Notes under the pieces: model-generated
Told to the model about the DNA's origin: nothing
What the model saw: only the letters and a program-made list of their open reading frames with translations
Databases searched by the model: none
Shown: positions 21,983 to 29,537 of the stretch, piece by piece
How positions within the stretch are numbered: the first letter of the stretch is position 1
How the letters are laid out: the number at the start of each line of letters is the position of its first letter
DNA from: CAZDGK01 sp964505035
Lineage (GTDB): Bacteria > Patescibacteriota > Saccharimonadia > UBA4664
Direction of reading: 5' to 3'
DNA: 34,091 nucleotides
NCBI GenBank assembly: GCA_964505035.1
Contig: CAZDGK010000009.1
Span: 1-34,091, forward strand
Translations under genes and position numbers: made by a program

Positions 21983-22246
21983 CTACTTGGGGAAGCGGAA
22001 GACGAAGCCGTGCACGTTGCGCTCCAGCCGCACACCGGGAGGAAGTTCCTGGCGGGCGATCTGGACAGCCGCGTCCGAGATGATGCTGAGTTCCACGCCC
22101 ACGTTCCAGTGGTCCGCGAACGCGTGGTCAGGCATCTCCAGGAGACGGATGGTGGCGCCTTCCGCGCCGAGCGCCTCAAGTGAGGCGATCAGCCCTTGCA
22201 GTCCTCCAGCGAGCGTCGGCTTGTCAATGTCCGTAGTGGTGGACAT
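21983..22246 (-). CDS. Orphan 87-aa protein, function unknown
   Basis: No family is recognised. The ATG at 22246 has a purine-rich GGAAGGGGG site 6 nt upstream. The product begins with a helical segment (AGGLQGLIASLEALGAEGA), followed by beta-like stretches (VGVELSIISDAAVQIARQEL) and ends VHGFVFRFPK. It is Cys-free and soluble. A promoter with perfect 17-nt spacing and a strong terminator frame the gene. It sits between pth and the scpA-der operon and reads in the same direction, but as a separate unit. Confidence 0.75.
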   Translation of the reverse strand: MSTTTDIDKPTLAGGLQGLIASLEALGAEGATIRLLEMPDHAFADHWNVGVELSIISDAAVQIARQELPPGVRLERNVHGFVFRFPK

Positions 22247-22280
22247 CTGTCGCCCCCTTCCATGGGCTAGACTGTATATA

Positions 22281-22309
22281 ATAATATCATATTTATACTA
22301 TAAAATCAA
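22281..22309 (-). promoter_or_regulatory. Sigma70 promoter of the 21983-22246 gene
   Basis: TTGATT (22309-22304), 17-nt spacer, TATTAT (22286-22281), in a 50-nt AT-rich island. Confidence 0.8.
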
Positions 22310-22482
22310 GTGCGGCGGAGTGAAGCCGGGTTTGGTGCCTGGAAGTTTCGATACTTTCATGCTGCTGGTAGTCGCCCGTAGCGACTGGCGTCACGACAGC
22401 TGTTCGGGTCGTTTTGAGCGACTGTGGCTGGGTATGGACTGGTTGCACGCGTAAATGGGCGGGTGCCGGCCAATTTGCGCCG
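22310..22482. other. Unassigned 170-bp stretch downstream of der
   Basis: Holds no convincing gene. A 46-codon plus-strand frame from 22316 (VKPGLVPGSFDTF...) has no ribosome-binding site. A GTCGC/GCGAC hairpin lies near 22372-22386, without a T tract, so the der operon terminator is not obvious. Confidence 0.3.
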
Positions 22483-23826
22483 CTATTTCTTGGGCGGGTG
22501 GCGCAGGTCGGTGCCGTGCTTGTGCTTGAAGTCGAGGAAAATGGGCGTACCCACCAGATCGTATTCGTCGCGCAGGTTGTTTTCGAGGTAGCGCTTGTAG
22601 CCCCAATGAATGAGGTCGGGATAGGTGCAGAAGATCGTGAGCGTGGGCGGCTGGCTGCCGGTTTGGGTGGCGTAGTTGATCTTGGGTAGTTTGCCCTTTA
22701 GGCCAGCTGGCGGCTGCTTGGCGACCAGTTTCTCGATGAGGCGGTTGAGTGGGCCGGTTGGCATGTCCTGGCGCCGGCGGGTGTCGATGGCGGCGGCCAG
22801 CTCAAGCAGCTTGGGTAGGTGCAGACCGGTGACGGCGCTGGTGAAGACGAGTGGCGCCCACCAGACAAACTGCAGCTGCTTCTGGATCTGAGCGGCCATC
22901 TGCGCCTGGGTGTTGTCGTCCTTGTCTTCGATGGCGTCCCATTTGTTCATGACGATAATAAGGCCCTTGCCGGCTTCGATGATTTGGCCGGCCAGATTGA
23001 GGTCAGTGGCGACCGGGCCGTCCTGGGCATCGAGGATGAGCAGGCAGATGTCGGCCGCGCGGATGGCGCCGAGGGTACGCAGGGCGCTGAACTCCTCGAT
23101 GCCCCGCTCGATGCGGCCGGGCCGGCGCAGACCGGCGGTGTCGAGCAGCTCGACGTCGCGGCCATGGTAGCGGATGGTGGCAGTGGAGACATCACGGGTG
23201 GTGCCGGCGGTGGCCGAGACGACGGCTTGCTGCTTGCCAACCAGGCCATTGAGCAGGCTGGATTTGCCGACGTTGGGCCGGCCGATAAGGGCAATGCGCA
23301 ATGGCGTGTCTTCGCTGGGGACGGCGGTAATTTCGGGCAGATGCGCAGTGATGGCGTCGAGCAGGTCGCCGGTGCCGCGGCCGTGAATGGCCGATACTGG
23401 CACGATGGTGCTGATGCCGAGGCGGCGGAATTCCTCTGGGGTGCGGCCGCCGAGGGTGTCGGCTTTGCCGAGCGCCAGGATGACCGGCTTGCCAGTCTTG
23501 AGGGCGAGCCGGGCGGCGGCCTGGTCGTCGTTGGTGAGCTCGGCTCCGGCATCGGCGACCACTACGATGACGTCGGCAATACTCGCCACTTCCCTCACCT
23601 GGTCCTGGGCGGCGGCTTCGATCTCGCCGGCAGCTTTGTCGAGGCCGGCAGTGTCAACTAGGGTGAAGTAGCGGCCCTGCCACTCGGCGGTGCCGTAGTT
23701 GGCGTCGCGGGTGGTGCCGGCGGTGTCGTGGGTGATGGCCTGGCGTGCGCCAACGAGCCTATTGAAGAGGCTTGATTTGCCCACATTGGGGCGGCCGACG
23801 ATGGCGACGAGAGGCGTTACAGCCAT
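22483..23826 (-). CDS. der: Ribosome biogenesis GTPase Der (EngA)
   Basis: Double-GTPase needed for 50S subunit assembly. The 447-aa protein has two G domains: GRPNVGKSS at about 11-19 with DTAG and G4 ALGKAD, and a second GRPNVGKSS with LDTAGLRRPG and MNKWD. A C-terminal KH-like domain (about 355-440) follows. G4 of the first domain is GKAD rather than NKxD, a minor change. It overlaps the upstream carboxypeptidase gene by 10 nt (ATGGCTGTAA contains both start and stop), showing translational coupling at the end of the five-gene operon. Confidence 0.96.
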   Translation of the reverse strand: MAVTPLVAIVGRPNVGKSSLFNRLVGARQAITHDTAGTTRDANYGTAEWQGRYFTLVDTAGLDKAAGEIEAAAQDQVREVASIADVIVVVADAGAELTNDDQAAARLALKTGKPVILALGKADTLGGRTPEEFRRLGISTIVPVSAIHGRGTGDLLDAITAHLPEITAVPSEDTPLRIALIGRPNVGKSSLLNGLVGKQQAVVSATAGTTRDVSTATIRYHGRDVELLDTAGLRRPGRIERGIEEFSALRTLGAIRAADICLLILDAQDGPVATDLNLAGQIIEAGKGLIIVMNKWDAIEDKDDNTQAQMAAQIQKQLQFVWWAPLVFTSAVTGLHLPKLLELAAAIDTRRRQDMPTGPLNRLIEKLVAKQPPAGLKGKLPKINYATQTGSQPPTLTIFCTYPDLIHWGYKRYLENNLRDEYDLVGTPIFLDFKHKHGTDLRHPPKK

Positions 23827-24734
23827 TGGTAATTGCGCGAAATCCAGTTTACTAACTCTTGGGTGGTGCCGAAGCGGTCGGCGGAACCGAGCACGACGGT
23901 GATGACGTCATGGCCACCTACACGGGCGAGTCCGACGAAACATTGGCCGGCAGCTTGCGTATATCCTGTTTTTATACCATAAAACTGACCCGTGGCCAAG
24001 AGTTTATTGGTTGAAGGGCCGGTGAGGACCCGGCCGGCGGTGCTGGAGAAGGTGGCGCTGGTCTGAGTGATGGTGGACTTGATGAAGGGATTGGCGAGCG
24101 CTAACTGGCTGATACGAGCCAAAGCGGCGGCGGTGGCGTAGTTGCCATCGTCCTGGAGGCCGCTGGGGTTGGTGAACCGAGTGCCACTGATGCCCCAGGC
24201 CGACATTTTGAGGTTCATTTGGGCGGCAAACTTGGTGATGGTGCCGGAATCGTAGAGGGCCAGGGCGTCGGCGGCGTCGTTGGCGGAGATGACGAGGGCA
24301 GCCCGGACGAGGTCGCCGAGCTGATAGCGCTCGCCGGGCTGGAGACCGACGAGCTCGGCGTCCGATGGGTAGGCTGGGAGCTGGCCAATGGTGACGGTTT
24401 CATCGGGGCGGTGGCGGCTGAGGATGACCAGCGCGGTGATGAGCTTGGTGACAGAGGCGATGGGTCGTTGCTGGTCGGGGGCTTGGGCGTAGAGCGGAGT
24501 GGCGGTGGCGACATCCACGGCCAGGAAGCTGGCCCCCGGCTCGGCACTGTAGGCTTCGTGGCCGGTGCGGACTGGGATGAGCAGGCTGGTCGCCGTGGTG
24601 GCTGGGGCCGGCGGCCGGGCGGCGAGCCGGCTGGTGGCAGCGGTTTCAAGGCCGGCTCTCGTGGCGGCGGGTATGTGCGGCCACAGGCCGGTGACCTGCA
24701 GGACGAGCGCGGCGACTAGGGCGAGGAGCTTCAT
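23817..24734 (-). CDS. D-alanyl-D-alanine carboxypeptidase (serine, DacA/PBP5 type)
   Basis: Trims the terminal D-Ala of peptidoglycan stem peptides. The 305-aa product has an N-terminal hydrophobic segment (about 1-18, signal peptide or anchor), then the serine-peptidase core: ASVTKLITA (SxxK), SANDAAD (SxN) and GIKTGYT (KTG). The C-terminal beta domain and amphipathic anchor of PBP5 are absent, so it is a short form. The ATG at 24734 overlaps the rluB stop in ATGA, and its own stop overlaps der. It occupies the place where cmk lies between rluB and der in Actinobacteria. Confidence 0.93.
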   Translation of the reverse strand: MKLLALVAALVLQVTGLWPHIPAATRAGLETAATSRLAARPPAPATTATSLLIPVRTGHEAYSAEPGASFLAVDVATATPLYAQAPDQQRPIASVTKLITALVILSRHRPDETVTIGQLPAYPSDAELVGLQPGERYQLGDLVRAALVISANDAADALALYDSGTITKFAAQMNLKMSAWGISGTRFTNPSGLQDDGNYATAAALARISQLALANPFIKSTITQTSATFSSTAGRVLTGPSTNKLLATGQFYGIKTGYTQAAGQCFVGLARVGGHDVITVVLGSADRFGTTQELVNWISRNYQWL

Positions 24735-25402
24735 GCTGGCTCCGTGGCGGGTAGTATCTGCCAATTGCCGCTGGGCAGGTCGCCCAGCTGGTACTCGCCA
24801 ACTTGTAGTCGGTGGAGCCGCTTGACGCTGTAGCCGACGGCTCCGAGGGTGCGGCGGACTTGGCGGTTGCGGCCCTCGTGGAGCAGAGCGATCAGCCGGA
24901 GGCCGTGATGGCTGACGATTTGTAGCTGGCTGGGGCCGTCCTTGAGCTTGACGCCGCGCTCCAGCTGATGTACGGCCGCCGGCGTAACTGGCCGGTCGAG
25001 CTCGAGCTCATAGAGCTTACCATGCTCGTACGACGGATGGGTGTGGCGCTGGATAAAAGAACCATCGTCGCTGAGAAGCAGGAGCCCGCTGGAGTCGCGG
25101 TCGAGGCGGCCGGCCGGACGTAGAGAGTGGTATTTGGTGGGTAGCAGGTCGTAGATGGTGGGGTCACTTCCCTGCCGGGCGCGGCTGGTCACATAGCCAG
25201 ATGGCTTGTGCAGCATCAGGTAGGTGTGGTGTGTGGGCGGCTGCAGTCGGCGGCCGTCTAGACTAACGTCGGCACCGGGCGGGACGGCTTGGCCGATAGT
25301 GGCAGGTGCGCCATTGATGATGACATGGCCGTCGGCGATGGCGATGTCGGCAGCCCGGCGCGACAGGCCAGACGAGGCTGCCACATATTGATTAATTCTC
25401 AT
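24731..25402 (-). CDS. rluB: Pseudouridine synthase, RsuA/RluB family
   Basis: Isomerises a specific uridine in rRNA. The 223-aa protein has an N-terminal S4 RNA-binding domain (MRINQYVAASSGLSRRAADIA) and the catalytic domain with GRLDRDSSGLLLLSDDG, where the Asp is the nucleophile, followed by LHEGRNRQVRR and GYSVKRLHRLQVG. The position right after scpAB matches rluB in Gram-positive lineages, which is why that name is used instead of rsuA. It starts 15 nt after the scpB stop without a clear Shine-Dalgarno and ends in an ATGA overlap with dac. Confidence 0.92.
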   Translation of the reverse strand: MRINQYVAASSGLSRRAADIAIADGHVIINGAPATIGQAVPPGADVSLDGRRLQPPTHHTYLMLHKPSGYVTSRARQGSDPTIYDLLPTKYHSLRPAGRLDRDSSGLLLLSDDGSFIQRHTHPSYEHGKLYELELDRPVTPAAVHQLERGVKLKDGPSQLQIVSHHGLRLIALLHEGRNRQVRRTLGAVGYSVKRLHRLQVGEYQLGDLPSGNWQILPATEPA

Positions 25403-25417
25403 GGGCGACCAGGCGCA

Positions 25418-25927
25418 TTAGGCTTTGGGCTCCTCGAGTGGCGGCAGCTCGGCCAGTGACGAGAGACCGAAATGCTCCAGGAAGGCATGGCTGACGCCGT
25501 AGCGCATGGGGCGGCCGGGGGCTTTGGCGGGGCCTTGCTCGCTAATGAGTCCGCGCTGCAAGAGGTTGCGGAGCATGGCGTCGCTGGCGACGCCGCGCAG
25601 CTCATCGAGCTGGGCCTTGGTGAGGGGGCCACGGTAGGCGATGATGGCGAGCGTTTCGAGAGCTGGGCGCGAGAGCTCGGTGCGGGTCTCGGCTTCGAGA
25701 TATTGGCGCACGACTGTGTCGGCGGCGGGAGCCGTGACGAGGCGATAGGTGCCCTCATGCTGCATCAGCTGCAGGCCTTCGCCCAGCCGCTGGCCCAGCT
25801 CCGTCAGTGCTGTGGCAACCTCGGCCTCGGTGGAGCTGGTGAGGGCGGCTAGCCGCTCGATGGTCAGTGGGTCGTTGGCCACGAAGAGCAGGGCCTCGAG
25901 CTGGTCGATGAGCGAGAGCTTAGACAT
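25418..25927 (-). CDS. scpB: Condensin accessory protein ScpB
   Basis: Winged-helix (kite) subunit that binds the ScpA-SMC complex for chromosome segregation. The 169-aa protein shows the typical opening IDQLEALLFVANDPLTIERLA, the central LSRPALETLAIIAYRGPLTKAQLDELRGV and the second winged helix with NLLQRGLISEQGPAKAPGRPMRYGVSHAFLEHFGL. It overlaps the scpA stop by 8 nt. The smc gene is not in the window. Confidence 0.95.
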   Translation of the reverse strand: MSKLSLIDQLEALLFVANDPLTIERLAALTSSTEAEVATALTELGQRLGEGLQLMQHEGTYRLVTAPAADTVVRQYLEAETRTELSRPALETLAIIAYRGPLTKAQLDELRGVASDAMLRNLLQRGLISEQGPAKAPGRPMRYGVSHAFLEHFGLSSLAELPPLEEPKA

Positions 25928-26606
25928 TGGCGGGCTCCACTATGATGGGCGTAAACTGGCCACGCTGCACCAGGCGCAGTTCCCCGCTGCGCATGAGCTC
26001 GAGGACGGCCAGGAACATGACGATGACTTCCAGGCGGCTGGTGAGGGTTTCTAGCAAGGTGTCGAGCTCAAAGCTGCCGTTGCGGAGCTGGCGCCGCAGT
26101 CGGGCAGCCAGAGCGGCCTGGCTGAGGTGGGCATTGAGTACTTGGGTGGGTGGTGCGATGGTGGTGCGGCGTAGGGCACGCTGGAAGGCCTCGGTCAGCT
26201 CGGGCATGGTGACGCTGGGTAGCGGTAGGTCCTCAGTGGCTAGCCGCGACACCACCGGCCGCGTCCAGCTACTGCTGCCGCGCTGCGCTAGGGCACGAGC
26301 TGCGGTCTGGAAGCGGCGGTATTCCTCGAGCTCAAAGTTGAGGCGGGCCAGCTCGTCGGCCTGTTCGGCGGCGGCTTCACGCGGCAAAAGAGCAAGGCTC
26401 TTGATGTGTAGTAATCTCGCACCTAGCTGTAGGAACTCGCTGAGCTGCTCGGCGTCTTGGTCGGGCAGCTGCTTGATGCGCTCGAGGTACTGGCTGGTGA
26501 TGGCGGCGACCGACAGCTCGGTGACGGACAGCTGGTTTTTCTCAACCAATTCCAAAAGCAACCCGAGCGGGCCTTCAAACTGCTGGACCGCTACGGTGTG
26601 GGTCAT
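25920..26606 (-). CDS. scpA: Condensin kleisin ScpA
   Basis: Kleisin bridging SMC heads. The 228-aa product begins VAVQQFEGPLGLLLELVEKNQLSVTELSV, the hallmark ScpA N-terminus, continues with ITSQYLERIKQL and LLHIKSLALLP, and has a C-terminal winged helix with the end FTPIIVEP. First gene of the scpA-scpB-rluB-dac-der operon. AAGGTGG lies 8 nt before the ATG. A tiny upstream frame, ATG at 26623 (MKVELR), ends in TGA overlapping this start as ATGA and contains that ribosome-binding site; the promoter -10 lies 8 nt before it. Confidence 0.95.
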   Translation of the reverse strand: MTHTVAVQQFEGPLGLLLELVEKNQLSVTELSVAAITSQYLERIKQLPDQDAEQLSEFLQLGARLLHIKSLALLPREAAAEQADELARLNFELEEYRRFQTAARALAQRGSSSWTRPVVSRLATEDLPLPSVTMPELTEAFQRALRRTTIAPPTQVLNAHLSQAALAARLRRQLRNGSFELDTLLETLTSRLEVIVMFLAVLELMRSGELRLVQRGQFTPIIVEPANV

Positions 26607-26623
26607 CGTAGTTCCACCTTCAT
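26604..26623 (-). CDS. Six-codon leader minicistron overlapping scpA
   Basis: Frame MKVELR then TGA, the stop overlapping the scpA start as ATGA. It begins 8 nt after the TACAAT -10 hexamer, so it would be translated, if at all, from a leaderless message. It may help bring ribosomes to scpA. It may also be chance, given its length. Confidence 0.3.
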
Positions 26624-26631
26624 ACGTCTGT

Positions 26632-26640
26632 ATTGTACCA
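26632..26640 (-). promoter_or_regulatory. Extended -10 promoter of the scpA-der operon
   Basis: TGG-TACAAT, identical to the Clp operon promoter. It lies about 26 nt before the scpA start. Confidence 0.6.
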
Positions 26641-26673
26641 AGTATAGTGCTGGTGCTTCAAATGAGCCTGGTA

Positions 26674-26702
26674 TTGATTATAGGTATGATTTGTGATATA
26701 AT
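26674..26702 (+). promoter_or_regulatory. Sigma70 promoter of the 26742 gene
   Basis: TTGATT (26674-26679), 17-nt spacer, perfect TATAAT (26697-26702). It is divergent from the scpA promoter. Confidence 0.88.
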
Positions 26703-26741
26703 TGTAATTGACTCTGCGGCATCGACAGAAATGGAGCTCCC

Positions 26742-27134
26742 ATGAGGTTTTCCGTAGTGATCAGGGCCAAAGGTTCCGATGTGGAGACCGCGAAGAAGAA
26801 CCCGCGGCAGTACTGGCACGCTTGCGACATCGCCAACGTGGTGATGGGTGAGCTGCCGGGTGTCGAGGTGGACTTCCGCCCGCTTCATCCACACACCGAG
26901 CGGACGTTCAGTGCGGACGTGATCATCGAGATTACGGCCACTCAGAACCGGATGGAAGGAAGCGGCGAGCTGGCTCGTACCGCTGAGCGCCTGGCCACGG
27001 CGATCCACGACTCGTGGGAAGGCCGCCGGGATCCGCTGCCTCAGATCGAGGTGCGGTACCAGACGGTTCCACCGCCTAGCCGCCTGCAGCTCACTGCAGA
27101 TGGAAAGGTCCGGTACGTGGATCTGGACGACTGA
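26742..27134 (+). CDS. Orphan 130-aa protein, function unknown
   Basis: No family is recognised. The ATG has GGAG 5 nt upstream. The predicted fold is alpha/beta: strand MRFSVVIRAKG, helix (DVETAKKNPRQYWHACDIANVVMGEL), strand GVEVDFRPL, strand FSADVIIEITA, a long helix (GSGELARTAERLATAIHDSWEG) and strands near the end (IEVRYQTV, GKVRYVDL). This is ferredoxin-like in order, but no active-site motif is visible. It is a stand-alone unit between the scpA-der operon and the two-component genes. Confidence 0.75.
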   Translation: MRFSVVIRAKGSDVETAKKNPRQYWHACDIANVVMGELPGVEVDFRPLHPHTERTFSADVIIEITATQNRMEGSGELARTAERLATAIHDSWEGRRDPLPQIEVRYQTVPPPSRLQLTADGKVRYVDLDD

Positions 27135-27140
27135 GCCACC

Positions 27141-27178
27141 CGCCCCGTTTCTGGCAGATTGTCAGAGCGGGGCGTTCA
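27141..27178 (+). terminator. Terminator of the 26742 gene
   Basis: CGCCCCG/CGGGGCG outer arms with an inner TCTG/CAGA pairing, followed by a weak T-rich run. Confidence 0.65.
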
Positions 27179-27182
27179 TTAT

Positions 27183-27605
27183 TTAGGCGGCTGGAGCAGA
27201 GGGAGCTGAAGGGGTGGTGGGTGCAGCTGGGGCGCTGCCGCCGCCGAGCTGAGACTTGACGGCGTTGACGACATCCTCGAGAGTCACTTGTGACTTGATG
27301 AGGTATTGATTGACGCCGAGCGACTCACCGCGGGCCTTGTCGGTGTCCTGGCTGAGGGCGGTCATCATGATGACCTTGGTGTCCTTGGTCTCGGGAGTGG
27401 AGCGCAGAATGTCGAGCACATCAAAGCCAGAGATTTTGGGCATCATGACATCGAGCACGATGAGGTCGGGGCGCTCGCGCACGGCGGTAGCCAGGGCCTC
27501 TTCCCCATCGCCGGCGGTGATCACGGTGTAACTTTCCGCGGCAAAGCGGGCTGAATAAATTTCGCGCAGGTTGGTGTCGTCTTCGACGAGGAGAATCTTT
27601 GCCAT
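27183..27605 (-). CDS. Single-domain response regulator with an Ala/Pro tail
   Basis: CheY-like receiver of about 122 residues: acidic pair in VEDD (8-11), phospho-acceptor Asp in LIVLDVMMP (about 52), the Thr in MMTALS and the Lys in YLIKSQ. After the domain comes a low-complexity tail of Gly, Ala, Ser, Pro and Thr (about 122-140), not an output domain, so it probably signals through protein contact. It is the likely partner of the histidine kinase just upstream, but it has its own promoter 45 nt after the kinase stop, so it may be made in excess. Confidence 0.92.
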   Translation of the reverse strand: MAKILLVEDDTNLREIYSARFAAESYTVITAGDGEEALATAVRERPDLIVLDVMMPKISGFDVLDILRSTPETKDTKVIMMTALSQDTDKARGESLGVNQYLIKSQVTLEDVVNAVKSQLGGGSAPAAPTTPSAPSAPAA

Positions 27606-27616
27606 ATCTACCTGTA

Positions 27617-27645
27617 GTATAACCTTTTTAAACGGTGCTTAGCAA
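27617..27645 (-). promoter_or_regulatory. Promoter of the response-regulator gene
   Basis: TTGCTA (27645-27640), 17-nt spacer, TTATAC (27622-27617). The leader is about 5 nt. Confidence 0.6.
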
Positions 27646-27649
27646 TATA

Positions 27650-29461
27650 TTAACTGATACGTTGCGGATGTGAAGCGGTAATATCGCGCATACTCGGTAC
27701 GGCCGAGGGTATGGCCGAGGGAACGGCGGGCATTGAGTCGGCTGGCGATGGGACTTGTTGTGGCGTGATAGCGGGGTTGGCGGCGGCGATTTGAGCCTGC
27801 AGGTTTTTGACGCCCTCTTCGCTGAGGCGTGGCAGCGAAACATTGAAGGCGGAGCCTTTCCCCACCCTGGACTCGACCCAGATGCGGCCATTGAATAGCT
27901 CGACGATCCGGCGGCAGAGGTAGAGGCCAAGGCCGGTGCCGCCAATGGTGCGCGTGTCGGTGTTGTCGACGCGGTAGAATTTCTGGAAGAGGTGCGGCAC
28001 ATCCTCGGCCGGGATGCCGGGGCCGGTGTCGATGACCGAGACCTGGACCTCCTTGTCCGAGCCGGTCATCACAACCTTGATGCCACCCTGGGGAGTGTAT
28101 TTGATGGCGTTGTCGATGAGGTTCATGACGACCTCGCGCAGGCGCTCGGGGTTGGCGGCCACGAAGTAGATGGGAGCGATGGCTTTGCCGGTGGAGGTGG
28201 CGGTTTGTAGAGCTAGGGTTAGCTGCTTTTTCTGGGCGGCAAACTGCATGTCGCTGACGGCGCCCTGGAGGAGCTGGCCGACATTGACTGGCTCGATCTT
28301 GGCGCTGAGGGCGTTTTCCTCGGCCTTGGCGACGCTCAGCAGGTCGCGGAAAAGCTCGCCGAGGTGCTGGATGGTGTCGTGGGCCTTTTCGAGGTGCTTG
28401 CGGGCGCGGTCGTCGATGGTGGCGACATTGGCGTTCATGGCCAGGGCGATGTAGCCTTCGATGGCGGCGACTGGTGTGCGCATCTCATGGCTGGCGGTGG
28501 ACACGAACTCGTCCTTCTGGCGCTCGACTTCTTTTTCTTTGGAGATGTCGCGGAAGAGCGCGATGGCGCCGGAGGGTTGGCCAGCGCCGTCGCTAATGGG
28601 CGACACGGATAGGCTCAGCTGGATCTTGCGGCCGGATTTGGTGGTGGTCACCAGGTCGTCGCGGACGAGGGACTCGCGGGTGGTCCAGACTTTGGCAAAC
28701 GGATCGTCGGTGGCGGCCAGGTCTTCGTCCTTGGCGGTTTTGAGTCTGAGTACCAGATTGTAGTCGATGTTTTGGGCGCTGGCCTCATCCCAGCCGGTCA
28801 GCTCCTGAGCGGCTTTATTGAAGAGCTGGATGCGGCGTCCGCTATCGACGACCATGACGCCCTCGCCGATGCTCGACATGAGGGCCTGGGCTTTGAGCTG
28901 CTCTTCGTTGAGCTTGCCGGATAGGTTTTCGATCTTGGAGCTTTGGGCGGTGATGCGGCGGGAGCGGGAGTGGACCCATTCGGCTAGCGCTGCGGCTAGT
29001 AATGTCATGCCGAGCTGCACCAGGTGGTCGCGGATGAAGGGGGCGTGCAGGCCCTCTGCCACCAGGCCATAGACGTAATAGCCAATGGTGCCCAGCAGCA
29101 CGACGATGGTCTCGATGCGGCCGAAGATGCCGGCTACGACGATGGCTAGCAGCCACAACGGATAGAACGGTGAATCGAGCCCGCCGGTGGTGGCGATGAT
29201 GATGAGGAAGTTGGCCGAGGTGATGAGTGTGAGCGCCAGGGTGGAGGCGGCGAGCCAGCGCCGGCCGATGACCTGGTGGAGGGTGCCAAAGTAGACGACG
29301 GCGGCCGTGCCCAGGATGGCGATGGTGAAGGTGGCGCTGGTGTGGGCTAGCAGGCTAGATTTGAGCCCGTAGAGCGCGAACACCACGACGCCTAAACCCA
29401 AGCCAATCACGGCTTGGATCCTGGCCAACAGTATCAGACTGCGTTCTCGCTGTTGCTCCAT
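27650..29461 (-). CDS. Membrane sensor histidine kinase with a PAS domain
   Basis: A 603-aa two-component sensor. Five or six membrane segments (about 12-170) with little outside the membrane are followed by a PAS domain (about 190-310; IGEGVMVVDSGRRIQLFNKAAQELTGW). The HisKA helix has the phospho-acceptor His in STASHEMRTPVAAIEGY. The ATPase domain follows: NLIDNAIKYT (N box), DTGPGIP (G1), FYRVDNTDTRTIGGTGLGLYL (F and G2 boxes, read as two motifs). A Pro/Ala-rich tail of about 65 residues ends the protein, like the tail of its regulator. Stimulus unknown; membrane or cell-wall state is plausible from the sensor layout. Confidence 0.94.
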   Translation of the reverse strand: MEQQRERSLILLARIQAVIGLGLGVVVFALYGLKSSLLAHTSATFTIAILGTAAVVYFGTLHQVIGRRWLAASTLALTLITSANFLIIIATTGGLDSPFYPLWLLAIVVAGIFGRIETIVVLLGTIGYYVYGLVAEGLHAPFIRDHLVQLGMTLLAAALAEWVHSRSRRITAQSSKIENLSGKLNEEQLKAQALMSSIGEGVMVVDSGRRIQLFNKAAQELTGWDEASAQNIDYNLVLRLKTAKDEDLAATDDPFAKVWTTRESLVRDDLVTTTKSGRKIQLSLSVSPISDGAGQPSGAIALFRDISKEKEVERQKDEFVSTASHEMRTPVAAIEGYIALAMNANVATIDDRARKHLEKAHDTIQHLGELFRDLLSVAKAEENALSAKIEPVNVGQLLQGAVSDMQFAAQKKQLTLALQTATSTGKAIAPIYFVAANPERLREVVMNLIDNAIKYTPQGGIKVVMTGSDKEVQVSVIDTGPGIPAEDVPHLFQKFYRVDNTDTRTIGGTGLGLYLCRRIVELFNGRIWVESRVGKGSAFNVSLPRLSEEGVKNLQAQIAAANPAITPQQVPSPADSMPAVPSAIPSAVPSMRDITASHPQRIS

Positions 29462-29477
29462 GATGCTTGTGCTTCTG

Positions 29478-29483
29478 AGTATA
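29478..29483 (-). promoter_or_regulatory. -10 box of the histidine kinase gene
   Basis: TATACT next to the terminator hairpin, 16 nt before the ATG, leaving a leader of about 10 nt. Confidence 0.45.
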
Positions 29484-29485
29484 CA

Positions 29486-29518
29486 CCAAAAACCGCCGGT
29501 CGGTGCGGCGGTTTTTGG
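29486..29518 (-). terminator. Terminator of the 29538-29969 gene, two-way
   Basis: 13-bp perfect arms CCAAAAACCGCCG and CGGCGGTTTTTGG with a 7-nt loop; T tracts on both strands. Confidence 0.92.
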
Positions 29519-29537
29519 GTGGACAGAGGCAGGTGTC

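Noticed and set aside
22316..22456. A 46-codon frame starting VKPGLVPGSFDTF, faintly like a nucleotidyltransferase opening
   Set aside because: No ribosome-binding site, no following HxGH motif and no continuation; too weak to call even as a pseudogene.
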